Shown here: piece after piece, positions 1 through 5,117 of the stretch | Position numbering within the stretch: the first letter of the stretch is position 1 | How the letters are laid out: the number at the start of each line of letters is the position of its first letter | The notes under the pieces: model-generated | What the model saw: only the letters and a program-made list of their open reading frames with translations | What the model was told of the DNA's origin: nothing | Database searches by the model: none | Program-made: the position numbers and the translations under genes | Source: Paracoccaceae bacterium | GTDB lineage: Bacteria > Pseudomonadota > Alphaproteobacteria > Rhodobacterales > Rhodobacteraceae | Assembly: GCA_020441345.1 (NCBI GenBank) | Contig: JAGRMK010000146.1 | Location: forward strand, 1-6,824 | Direction: 5' to 3' | Length of the DNA: 6,824 bases

Positions 1-357
1 CGCTCGGTGATGATCAAGGGGCTGGAGGCACTGACCGCCGAATGCGTGCTGGCGGCGCGCAAGGCAGGGGTCGAAGAGGCGGTTCTGGGTTCGTTGACGG
101 GGTCGGACCCGGGCATCGATTGGCCGGATCGCAGCGCCTATAACCTGGAACGCATGGCGGTGCACGGGCGGCGGCGCGCCGCCGAAATGCGCGAGGTGGC
201 GCAGACCCTGGCCGATCTGGGTCTGCCCGACCGCATGGCGCGGGCCTGTGTCGACTGGCAGCAACAGATCAGCGATCTGCAGGTGCCGATGGCCGAGGGC
301 GAGGGCGTGACAGAGCGCGCTGACCGGATTCTTGCCGCGCTGGCTCGCGGGCGGTGA
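1..357 (+). CDS. NAD(P)-dependent oxidoreductase with DUF1932-type C-terminal domain (3' part only)
   Basis: The reading frame is open from the first base of the window (Arg-Ser-Val-Met-Ile-Lys-Gly) and stops at TGA 355-357, so about 118 C-terminal residues are present and the start lies upstream. The segment is all-helical in character. It carries the pattern I associate with the C-terminal domain (DUF1932) of 6-phosphogluconate dehydrogenase-like oxidoreductases: an SVMIKGLEAL helix, then YNLERMAVHGRRRAAEM, then a helix containing TLADLGLPDRMA. In that family a Rossmann NAD(P)-binding domain precedes this helical domain, which forms the dimer and closes the active site. The Rossmann part is not visible, so cofactor and substrate cannot be judged. 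The gene converges on the amidohydrolase operon with 39 bp between the two stop codons, so it belongs to a different transcript. A link to aromatic breakdown is possible from position only. Confidence 0.75.
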   Translation, partial: RSVMIKGLEALTAECVLAARKAGVEEAVLGSLTGSDPGIDWPDRSAYNLERMAVHGRRRAAEMREVAQTLADLGLPDRMARACVDWQQQISDLQVPMAEGEGVTERADRILAALARGR

Positions 358-384
358 CCCCCCTCCCGGCCTCGTTGGGGGGGG
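358..384. terminator. Possible bidirectional hairpin between convergent genes
   Basis: A run of six C (358-363) and a run of eight G (377-384) can pair across a loop of about 13 bases, between the stop codon of the oxidoreductase gene (357) and that of the amidohydrolase gene (397). The position suits a terminator shared by convergent transcripts. There is no T tract on either side, so this is not a canonical intrinsic terminator. Confidence 0.3.
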
Positions 385-396
385 CGGACGCTTCGG

Positions 397-1278
397 TCAG
401 AGCTTCAGCAACCGCTTTGCGTTCTCTTTCAGGATCAGCGGACGAACCTCGTCGCGAAAGCCGGAGTTCTCGAAATCGGCCAGCCAGCGATCCGGCGTGA
501 TCGCCGGCCAGTCCGAGCCGAACAACATCTTCCGTTTCAGCAGCGAATTGGCGTATTTCACAAGAATTTCAGGGAAATACTTTGGGCTCCATCCGCTCAG
601 GTCGATATAGACGTTGGGCTTGTGCTGGCACACCGACAGGGCCTCTTCCTGCCAGGGAAAGCTGGGATGCGCCAGGATGATCGGCATGTCGGGAAAATCG
701 ACCGCCACATCGTCCAGGTATAGCGGATTTGAATACTTCAACCGCATCCCCATGCCGCCGCGCATCCCCGATCCGACGCCGGTCTGCCCGGTGTGGAACA
801 GCGTGATCGCGCCTTCCTCTGCGATCGCCTCATAAAGATCATAGGCCATGCGATCGTTTGGGTAGAAACCCTGCATGGTGGGATGGAACTTGAACCCCTT
901 GATGCCGAACTCGCGCACCAGGCGCCGGGCCTCGCGGGCACCAGCCTTGCCCTTGTGCGGGTCGATGCTGGCAAAGGGGATCAGGATGTCGTCGTTCTCG
1001 GCGGCGATCTGCGCCACCTCTTCGTTGTGATACCGCCGGAACCCGGTTTCGCGCTCGGCATCGACCGGAAAGATCACCGCCGCGATCTTGCGCTCACGGT
1101 AATACTGCGCGGTCTGCTGCACCGTCGGCAGCATCCCCGAGGCCCCGGCCGGGTTCTTGAAATAGGCGGCCATGCCGGCCTGGAACTCGTTGTAGCCGTC
1201 ATCGCGGCACGCGTCGCAGGGCTCTTCGGCATGGGTGTGAATGTCGATGGCGACGATGTCGTCCAGGTTGATGCTCAT
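397..1278 (-). CDS. Amidohydrolase-2 family metal-dependent hydrolase, CouO-like (aryl beta-ketoacyl-CoA hydrolase candidate)
   Basis: This 293-residue protein has the landmarks of a TIM-barrel amidohydrolase: the first-strand metal motif IDIHTH (His14, His16), FKFHP (His132), LFHTG (His162), ILAHPSFPW (His204) and the late-strand LFGSDWP motif with Asp256. It has no signal peptide, so it should be cytosolic. Known: in Rhodococcus jostii RHA1 the amidohydrolase CouO is required after CoA activation of p-coumarate and ferulate, its mutant accumulates the aryl beta-ketopropionate, and an Asp257 change inactivates it (recalled from the literature). Asp256 here sits at the matching place. Inference: it hydrolyses the aryl beta-ketoacyl intermediate to an aromatic acid such as vanillate. 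The start has a good ribosome site (AAGGA, 6 nt upstream) and overlaps the MarR stop by 4 nt (ATGA, 1275-1278), so the two are translationally coupled. Alternatives are a decarboxylase of the gamma-resorcylate/ACMSD type or another lactone hydrolase. Confidence 0.85.
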   Translation of the reverse strand: MSINLDDIVAIDIHTHAEEPCDACRDDGYNEFQAGMAAYFKNPAGASGMLPTVQQTAQYYRERKIAAVIFPVDAERETGFRRYHNEEVAQIAAENDDILIPFASIDPHKGKAGAREARRLVREFGIKGFKFHPTMQGFYPNDRMAYDLYEAIAEEGAITLFHTGQTGVGSGMRGGMGMRLKYSNPLYLDDVAVDFPDMPIILAHPSFPWQEEALSVCQHKPNVYIDLSGWSPKYFPEILVKYANSLLKRKMLFGSDWPAITPDRWLADFENSGFRDEVRPLILKENAKRLLKL

Positions 1279-1748
1279 GGCCGGTCCTTCGGAAAAGCGA
1301 GTTTGTGGATAAGCGAGCGCAACTGGTCTGTTTCCCGCGGGCTCAGGCCCGTGCTCTCGGCAGTCTGAATGGCGAGGAACGCCGGGCGCAGCGTCTCCAG
1401 GCGCTGTTTGCCCTGCTCGGTCAGCGACAACAGCACCGACCGCCGATCCTCTGGTGGAACCTGTCGTGCAATCAGGCCGTCGTGCACCAGGCGTTGCACC
1501 AGCTTGGTCATATGCGCGGGCTTGATGTTCAACTCGCGCGCGACCGCCCCCTGCCGCGCCCCGGGGTTGAGGTCTAGCACCCAGAGGACCGTGATCTCGC
1601 CGGGCTTTACATCGACCCCGTCGAACCCGGCAAAGAACAGGTCATACAAGCGCACCTGCGCCAGGCGAATCAGAAATCCCAGCGACTGGGTCAGCGCCCC
1701 CATGTCAATCGGGGCGTCATCAGGCGGCTGGCGCGATGTGGCGTCCAT
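1275..1748 (-). CDS. MarR-family transcriptional regulator
   Basis: The 157-residue protein shows a MarR winged helix-turn-helix. Dimerisation helices lie at about residues 17-45. The core runs through PGEITVLWVLDLNPGARQG (49-67), the recognition helix through IKPAHMTKLVQRLVHDGLI (75-93), and the wing is marked by PPEDRRSVLLSLTEQG (98-113) with the typical Asp101-Arg102 pair. The gene is sandwiched between the hydratase (1 nt gap, start ATG 1746-1748) and the amidohydrolase (4-nt overlap). A sandwiched MarR gene usually controls its own operon. MarR proteins of hydroxycinnamate clusters (CouR of Rhodopseudomonas palustris) repress until a hydroxycinnamoyl-CoA binds. By context this protein may do the same for the hydratase-amidohydrolase operon from the 2524-2667 region, but ligand and operator are inference. 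Confidence 0.88.
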   Translation of the reverse strand: MDATSRQPPDDAPIDMGALTQSLGFLIRLAQVRLYDLFFAGFDGVDVKPGEITVLWVLDLNPGARQGAVARELNIKPAHMTKLVQRLVHDGLIARQVPPEDRRSVLLSLTEQGKQRLETLRPAFLAIQTAESTGLSPRETDQLRSLIHKLAFPKDRP

Positions 1749-1749
1749 C

Positions 1750-2523
1750 TCACGACCCGGGCCGCGCGACCTTGCCCGCGCGCTTGGACAGGAAGGCGTT
1801 CAGCCGTTCCTCGGCCTCGGGGCTGGTCGCGGTAAAGCTGGCGATCACGCTTTCCACCCAGAGCCCGTCATCGGTGCCCATGTCGTTGATCCGGGGCAGG
1901 GCGTGGATGATCGCGAAATTCGACAACTCGGCGTTGGTCGCGGCCTGCGTGGCCAAGGCGACGGCCTGCTCCAGCGCTGCGCCGGCCGGGACGACATAGT
2001 TGACCAGCGCCCAGCGTTCCGCGGTCTGCGCGTCGATCGTGCGTCCGGTCATCATCATGTCGGTCATCCGCGACACGCCCATCAGCCGCGCCGCGCGGGC
2101 CGAAGCCCCACCGCCCACGAAAATGCCACGCTGGCCCTCGGGCAAGGCAAAGAACGCGGTTTCGTCGGCGACGCGAACATGGACCGACGCCGCCAGTTCC
2201 AGCCCGCCGCCGACCACTGCGCCGTGCAGCGCGCCGAACCACGGCAGCTTACCGCGCTGGATCCTGCCAAACACGGCATGCCAGCGCCGTGAGCCGTGCA
2301 CGCCCTCGAACGGGGTCTTCTTGACATGCTCGGCCAGGTCCAGTCCGGCACAGAAATGCGGTCCGTGACCGTGGATCACGGCGGCCTTGGCGCGGCTTTC
2401 GACCTCGGTCACGACGCGGTCCAGCTCTTCGATGAAGGCATCCGAAATCGCGTTGCGTTTCTGCGGCCGGTTGAGCCCGACAAGCGCCACCTCATCGCGG
2501 AAATCCAGGGTTACGTAATCCAT
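1750..2523 (-). CDS. Crotonase-family enoyl-CoA hydratase
   Basis: A 257-residue crotonase fold protein of normal family length. It begins with the usual beta strand and the LNRPQKRNAIS motif (17-27). HFCAGLDLAE (56-65) supplies the first oxyanion-hole backbone, and GAVVGGGLELA (101-111) the second, with Glu109. ALPEGQRGIF follows with Glu129. The 20-residue spacing of Glu109 and Glu129 equals that of the two catalytic glutamates of rat mitochondrial enoyl-CoA hydratase (Glu144 and Glu164), so true hydratase chemistry is likely. It is the first gene of the three-gene operon. By context it would add water to a cinnamoyl-type CoA thioester, such as feruloyl-CoA. It lacks the sequence features I recall for the shorter-route hydratase-lyase (HCHL/Fcs-Ech type), which releases an aldehyde. 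The start ATG (2521-2523) has only a weak ribosome site (GGA about 8 nt upstream). Confidence 0.87.
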   Translation of the reverse strand: MDYVTLDFRDEVALVGLNRPQKRNAISDAFIEELDRVVTEVESRAKAAVIHGHGPHFCAGLDLAEHVKKTPFEGVHGSRRWHAVFGRIQRGKLPWFGALHGAVVGGGLELAASVHVRVADETAFFALPEGQRGIFVGGGASARAARLMGVSRMTDMMMTGRTIDAQTAERWALVNYVVPAGAALEQAVALATQAATNAELSNFAIIHALPRINDMGTDDGLWVESVIASFTATSPEAEERLNAFLSKRAGKVARPGS

Positions 2524-2544
2524 GCACGATCCAGTTCGGTCTGT

Positions 2545-2576
2545 GAGACGATTCTCGATTTAGTATCTGCGCGAAT
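2545..2576. promoter_or_regulatory. Weak dyads upstream of the hydratase gene, possible MarR operator
   Basis: Two imperfect dyads overlap here: GAGA-CGAT-TCTC (2545-2556), and ATTCTCG (2551-2557) against CGCGAAT (2570-2576) with one mismatch and a 12-nt spacer. They flank and cover the candidate -10 region of the minus-strand operon, which is where a MarR repressor would act. The symmetry is modest and could be chance. Confidence 0.2.
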
Positions 2577-2590
2577 AGTTTCCAAGTAAA
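2562..2590 (-). promoter_or_regulatory. Candidate promoter of the hydratase-MarR-amidohydrolase operon
   Basis: Read on the minus strand, TTTACT (2590-2585) and GATACT (2567-2562) are separated by exactly 17 nt. Each matches four of six positions of the sigma-70 -35 and -10 consensus. A start of transcription near 2555 would leave a leader of about 30 nt before the ATG at 2523. The surrounding AT-rich stretch (about 2550-2600) contrasts with the GC-rich coding DNA. This is a consensus match only. Confidence 0.3.
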
Positions 2591-2614
2591 CAGTTATCGC
2601 CTGCCGCGCCGCGC

Positions 2615-2642
2615 TTGGCTTCCCATGCGGGAAATGTATACA
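2615..2642 (+). promoter_or_regulatory. Candidate promoter of the GntR regulator gene
   Basis: TTGGCT (2615-2620) and TATACA (2637-2642) are spaced by 16 nt on the plus strand. The -10-like TATACA is the inside of the first TGTATACA palindrome, so a protein bound there would cover the promoter. Transcription would begin close to the second palindrome, just before the ribosome binding site. Confidence 0.35.
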
Positions 2643-2645
2643 TTT
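2632..2645. promoter_or_regulatory. Operator-like palindrome, site 1 (AAATGTATACATTT)
   Basis: A perfect 14-bp palindrome 22 bp upstream of the GntR start codon. Its core, ATGTATACAT, recurs in front of the demethylase gene. Short palindromes with a central TATA-like core near the regulator gene are usual for GntR/FCD repressors. Assignment to the adjacent GntR protein is inference from recurrence and position. Confidence 0.7.
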
Positions 2646-2647
2646 GC

Positions 2648-2655
2648 TGTATACA
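2648..2655. promoter_or_regulatory. Operator-like palindrome, site 2 (TGTATACA)
   Basis: An 8-bp perfect core, with a T on its right flank as in ATGTATACAT but a C on the left. Its centre is 13 bp from that of site 1, and it ends 1 nt before the ribosome binding site of the GntR gene. Occupancy would block transcription start or early elongation, which suggests autorepression. Confidence 0.6.
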
Positions 2656-2667
2656 TGAGGGGGTCCA

Positions 2668-3402
2668 ATGGCCGAATCCAAAACCAACAACCTGACCCGA
2701 AGCGCGACTTACGAGTTGCGGCAGAAGATCATTCATGGCGGGCTTCCCGGCGGCACGCGGTTGTTCGAGGTGGCGCTGTCCGAGGAATTGCAGATCTCGC
2801 GCACGCCGGTCCGCGAGGCCATGTCGCGCCTCGCCGAAGAGGGTTTGCTGGAACGCGCGCCTGGTGGCGGGTTCCAGGTTCGATCTTTCACCTTTCGCGA
2901 TGTCGTTGATGCCATCGAACTGCGCGGCGTGTTGGAGGGGACGGCGGCGCGGCTTGCCGCCGAGAAGGGGGTGAGCGGAGATAAGCTGCAAGGAATCAAT
3001 GACATACTTGACAGTCTGGATGGGTGTTTTCAGGGCTTCGATGCGCCGACGGATTTCGACTCCTACAGCGAACTGAACGCTGCGTTCCACAGCCGCCTGA
3101 CTGAATTGTGCGAAAGCCCGGTGATCCTGCGCGAGTTGGAGCGCGTGAAATCTCTGCCCTTTGCCTCGCCTTCGGCCTTTGTTCTGGGGCAAGTGGAAAC
3201 GGCGATCAACCATCGGTCCTTGATCGTTGCGCAGGCCCAGCACCGCGCTCTGTTTCAGGCGGTCGTCGCCCGCGAGGGCAGCCGCGCCGAGGCCATCGCC
3301 CGCGAGCATGCCCGAATCGCCCGGGCCAATCTGGAAGAGACCTTTCGCGACGGCGCAACCGGGGCAGATACGGTGCCTGGACTGGCCTTGATAGTTCGCT
3401 GA
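2668..3402 (+). CDS. GntR-family (FCD subfamily) transcriptional regulator
   Basis: A 244-residue protein. The N-terminal winged helix is clear: YELRQKIIHGGLPGGTRL (15-32), then LSEELQISRTPVREAMSRL (37-55, the helix-turn-helix), then GLLERAPGGGFQV (59-71, the wing). The FCD effector domain runs from about 78 to 225. Its usual ligand positions are visible as Asn137, His141 (NAAFH), His192 (AQHRALFQAV) and His214 (REHARI); the first is Asn instead of the more common Asp. The ATG at 2668 is preceded by GAGGGGG (2657-2663). The gene lies directly upstream of the LigM-like demethylase gene on the same strand. VanR regulators of vanillate demethylase operons are also of the GntR/FCD type, so vanillate or a related methoxylated acid is a reasonable effector (inference). 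The recurring TGTATACA palindromes before this gene and the demethylase gene are its probable binding sites. Confidence 0.92.
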   Translation: MAESKTNNLTRSATYELRQKIIHGGLPGGTRLFEVALSEELQISRTPVREAMSRLAEEGLLERAPGGGFQVRSFTFRDVVDAIELRGVLEGTAARLAAEKGVSGDKLQGINDILDSLDGCFQGFDAPTDFDSYSELNAAFHSRLTELCESPVILRELERVKSLPFASPSAFVLGQVETAINHRSLIVAQAQHRALFQAVVAREGSRAEAIAREHARIARANLEETFRDGATGADTVPGLALIVR

Positions 3403-3409
3403 GCGGCTC

Positions 3410-3419
3410 ATGCATACAT
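3410..3419. promoter_or_regulatory. Degenerate operator-like site (ATGCATACAT)
   Basis: This differs by one base from the ATGTATACAT core of sites 1 and 3. It lies 8 nt after the stop codon of the GntR gene, and its centre is 74 bp from that of the perfect site at 3483-3494, close to seven helical turns. It may be an auxiliary site, or chance. Confidence 0.35.
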
Positions 3420-3443
3420 TTTTTGGGGCGCCGCCCCCAAAAA
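3420..3443. other. Perfect hairpin TTTTTGGGG-CGCCGC-CCCCAAAAA
   Basis: Two 9-base arms pair perfectly across a 6-nt loop (3429-3434), between the GntR gene and the demethylase gene. In RNA from either strand the U run comes before the stem and the A run after it, so it lacks the trailing U tract of an intrinsic terminator. It may still mark the 3' end of the GntR transcript, slow polymerase or stabilise the RNA. Confidence 0.5.
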
Positions 3444-3462
3444 CGTGACTCGCCGCTTGCAA

Positions 3463-3468
3463 TATGAT
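3463..3468 (+). promoter_or_regulatory. Possible -10 element (TATGAT) of the demethylase gene
   Basis: TATGAT matches five of six bases of the sigma-70 -10 consensus. Transcription would start near 3475, putting the perfect palindrome 3483-3494 just downstream, in the 5' leader. I see no convincing -35 element at the right distance, so the call is weak. Confidence 0.25.
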
Positions 3469-3482
3469 CTCTCTGGCGGCAG

Positions 3483-3494
3483 CATGTATACATG
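3483..3494. promoter_or_regulatory. Operator-like palindrome, site 3 (CATGTATACATG)
   Basis: A perfect 12-bp palindrome sharing the 10-bp core ATGTATACAT with the site in front of the GntR gene. It ends 22 bp before the demethylase start codon and 9 bp before its ribosome binding site, a typical position for repression. The shared core links this gene to the GntR regulator upstream. Confidence 0.7.
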
Positions 3495-3503
3495 TCACTT
3501 TCT

Positions 3504-3510
3504 GGGAGGA
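3504..3510 (+). promoter_or_regulatory. Ribosome binding site that fixes the demethylase start
   Basis: GGGAGGA lies 6 nt before ATG 3517. It favours this start over the in-frame GTG at 3445, which has no such site and would place the operator inside the coding region. Confidence 0.8.
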
Positions 3511-3516
3511 ACCGAC

Positions 3517-4929
3517 ATGGCGGCATTGAGCCTTGAGGCGCTGATCGCCCAACATGGGAACGCGGTGTCCATGCTGCGCAATTCAAAGATCGGGATGTAT
3601 GTCTACCCGGTCGTTGCGCCCGAATTCAACAATTGGCGCGACGAGCAGCGCGCCTGGGCCAACAGCGCGGTGCTCTTCGACCAAAGTCACCACATGGACG
3701 AGCTCATCGTCGAAGGGCCCGATGCCACCGCCTTCCTGTCGCAGCACGGAATCAACTCGTTCGCCAATTTCGACCTGAACCGGGCCAAGCATTTCGTGCC
3801 GGTCACGCCGAACGGTCACGTCATCGGCGACCACATCATCTTTCGCGAGCGCGAGGACAAATATATTCTGGTGGGCCGCGCGCCGACCTCGAACTGGCTG
3901 AAATTTTGCGCCGCCGTAGGCAAATGGGCGGTGCGCGTCACGCACGATCCGCGCTCGAACAGCCGCCCAGACGGCGAGCGGGTTCTGCGCACGCATTACC
4001 GCTTCCAGATTCAGGGCCCCGATGCGCCGAAGATCTTTGAAAAGATGAACGGCGGCCCGATCCCCGAGATCAAGTTCTTTCACGTCGACTGGATCAATAT
4101 CGGTGGCCGAAAGGTGCAGGCGCTGCGTCACGGCATGTCGGGCGCGCCCGGCCTCGAGGTCTGGGGCCCCTATGCCGACAAGCACTATATCCAGACCACG
4201 ATCTTGCAGGCCGCGCGCGATGCGGGTGTCGATCTGGTGCAGTGCGGCGCGCGCGCCTATTCGACCAACACGCTGGAATCAGGCTGGATTCCGTCCCCTC
4301 TGCCGGGGATCTATACCGGCGACGGGATGCTCAAGGAATACCGCGAGTGGCTGGGGCCCGACAGCTACGAGGCTGCGGGCTCGATCGGCGGATCCTTCGT
4401 GTCGGACAATATCGAAGACTATTACGTCACCCCGTTCGAACTGGGGTATGATTTCTACATCGGTTGGAAAAAGGACGATTTCGTCGGCAAATCGGCGCTG
4501 GAGCAGATGAAGGCCACGCGCGAAAAGCGCAAGAAGGTCACGTTCGAATGGAACCGCGAAGATGTGCTGAAGGTCATCGCCTCGGGCTTCGAACAGGGCA
4601 CGCCTTACAAGTGGATCGACTTCCCGCAACCGAATTATGCCTCGACCTCGGCGGACATGGTGATGAACGGCGACCGGATGGTCGGCATGTCGATGTTCAA
4701 CGGCTATTCGTTCAACGAACGCTGTATGCTCAGCCTCGGCATCGTCAATCATGACGTGCAGGTCGGCGATGTTCTGACGATGAAATGGGGCGAGCCCGAG
4801 CCGACAGGCAAGACCTCGACCGAGACCCACAGGCAAACAGACATCCGGGTGCGCGTGGCGCCGACCCCTTATGCCGCACAAGCCCGCGAAAATTATGCCG
4901 ACAGCTGGCGCACGCGGTCGAACAGCTGA
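3517..4929 (+). CDS. ligM: LigM-like tetrahydrofolate-dependent vanillate / 3-O-methylgallate O-demethylase (aminomethyltransferase/GcvT family)
   Basis: The 470-residue protein has the length of Sphingobium SYK-6 LigM (471) and matches it, as I recall that sequence, along its full length. The GcvT-type fold covers the N-terminal two thirds, with a C-terminal barrel near residues 370-455. Residues important in LigM are present: Tyr30 (for LigM Tyr31), Gln56 (57), His59 (60), Arg121 (122), Glu214 (215), Tyr248 (catalytic Tyr247) and Trp257 (256). Landmark motifs are YVYPVVAPEF, LFDQSHHM, VGRAP, LRHGMSGAPGLE, RAYSTNTLESGWIPSPLP and GGSFVSDNIEDYYV. LigM transfers the aryl methyl group to tetrahydrofolate, giving 5-methyl-tetrahydrofolate and a catechol. 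The HHM segment looks closer to LigM than to syringate demethylase DesA. Vanillate to protocatechuate is therefore the first guess, with syringate as the alternative. It stands alone between two control regions, with a GntR-type operator directly upstream. Confidence 0.88.
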   Translation: MAALSLEALIAQHGNAVSMLRNSKIGMYVYPVVAPEFNNWRDEQRAWANSAVLFDQSHHMDELIVEGPDATAFLSQHGINSFANFDLNRAKHFVPVTPNGHVIGDHIIFREREDKYILVGRAPTSNWLKFCAAVGKWAVRVTHDPRSNSRPDGERVLRTHYRFQIQGPDAPKIFEKMNGGPIPEIKFFHVDWINIGGRKVQALRHGMSGAPGLEVWGPYADKHYIQTTILQAARDAGVDLVQCGARAYSTNTLESGWIPSPLPGIYTGDGMLKEYREWLGPDSYEAAGSIGGSFVSDNIEDYYVTPFELGYDFYIGWKKDDFVGKSALEQMKATREKRKKVTFEWNREDVLKVIASGFEQGTPYKWIDFPQPNYASTSADMVMNGDRMVGMSMFNGYSFNERCMLSLGIVNHDVQVGDVLTMKWGEPEPTGKTSTETHRQTDIRVRVAPTPYAAQARENYADSWRTRSNS

Positions 4930-4935
4930 GAAACC

Positions 4936-4972
4936 GCCGGAAACGGCCGGATTCCATCATGGGCTCCGGCCC
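4936..4972 (+). other. Two small hairpins after the demethylase gene
   Basis: GCCG-GAAA-CGGC (4936-4947, a GNRA-type loop) begins 7 nt after the stop codon, and GGGC-TCCG-GCCC (4961-4972) follows. Each has only a 4-bp stem and no U tract follows, so neither is a standard terminator. They could protect the 3' end of the message. Confidence 0.25.
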
Positions 4973-5037
4973 TCGCCACGTGCCAGGTCTGGGGTATCTC
5001 TATAGCGAAAACTTATACGACGCTCAGAGAATCAGGT

Positions 5038-5065
5038 TTGGCTTGCCGACTCTACCGGTCATAGT
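5038..5065 (+). promoter_or_regulatory. Candidate promoter of the TRAP operon
   Basis: TTGGCT (5038-5043) and CATAGT (5060-5065) are 16 nt apart and match the sigma-70 consensus at four of six bases for the -10 element and similarly for the -35. A start near 5072 would give a leader of about 50 nt. No TGTATACA core is found in this spacer, so GntR control like that of the demethylase gene is not evident. Confidence 0.25.
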
Positions 5066-5071
5066 CGACCG
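5056..5071. promoter_or_regulatory. Inverted repeat CGGTC-ATAGTC-GACCG, possible operator
   Basis: Perfect 5-bp arms separated by 6 nt overlap the candidate -10 element of the TRAP operon. The position fits a regulator site. The arms are short enough to occur by chance. Confidence 0.25.
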
Positions 5072-5090
5072 CAATCACGCAACATGATCC

Positions 5091-5110
5091 GGGGCGTCTG
5101 CCCCAGTTTT
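5091..5110 (+). terminator. Hairpin GGGGC-GTCT-GCCCC followed by AGTTTT in the TRAP leader
   Basis: A 5-bp all-GC stem with a 4-nt loop is followed after 2 nt by four T, then at once by the GGGAGGA ribosome site (5111-5117) of the binding-protein gene. It resembles a weak intrinsic terminator. It could end readthrough from the demethylase gene, or act as a leader attenuator if transcription starts upstream. Confidence 0.35.
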
Positions 5111-5117
5111 GGGAGGA
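5111..5117 (+). promoter_or_regulatory. Ribosome binding site that fixes the TRAP binding-protein start
   Basis: GGGAGGA lies 6 nt before ATG 5124 and selects that codon over an in-frame TTG at 5109. Starting at 5124 also puts the signal peptide at the very N terminus. Confidence 0.8.

Noticed and set aside
397..1278. Amidohydrolase as a LigI-type 2-pyrone-4,6-dicarboxylate hydrolase
   Set aside because: The length matches, but the motifs do not fit LigI as I recall it; the protein has the FKFHP and FGSDWP pattern and sits in an operon with an enoyl-CoA hydratase.
1369..2292. A plus-strand open frame (307 codons) across the MarR and hydratase genes
   Set aside because: It is antisense to two recognisable proteins and spans their junction. 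It shows no domain and no good ribosome site.
2511..2518. TTACGTAA palindrome at the start of the hydratase gene
   Set aside because: It lies within codons 2-5 of the hydratase, occurs once and is only 8 bp, so chance is sufficient.
3445..3516. Longer demethylase from the in-frame GTG at 3445
   Set aside because: The ATG at 3517 has GGGAGGA 6 nt upstream and gives the LigM length. The longer form would put the operator palindrome inside the gene.
2560..3555. A long minus-strand open frame (331 codons) opposite the GntR gene
   Set aside because: It lies antisense to a clearly recognisable GntR protein and crosses both control regions. Its translation shows no domain. It reflects high GC content.
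5013..5020. TTATACGA as another copy of the TGTATACA site upstream of the TRAP genes
   Set aside because: It has two mismatches in eight bases and no dyad symmetry.
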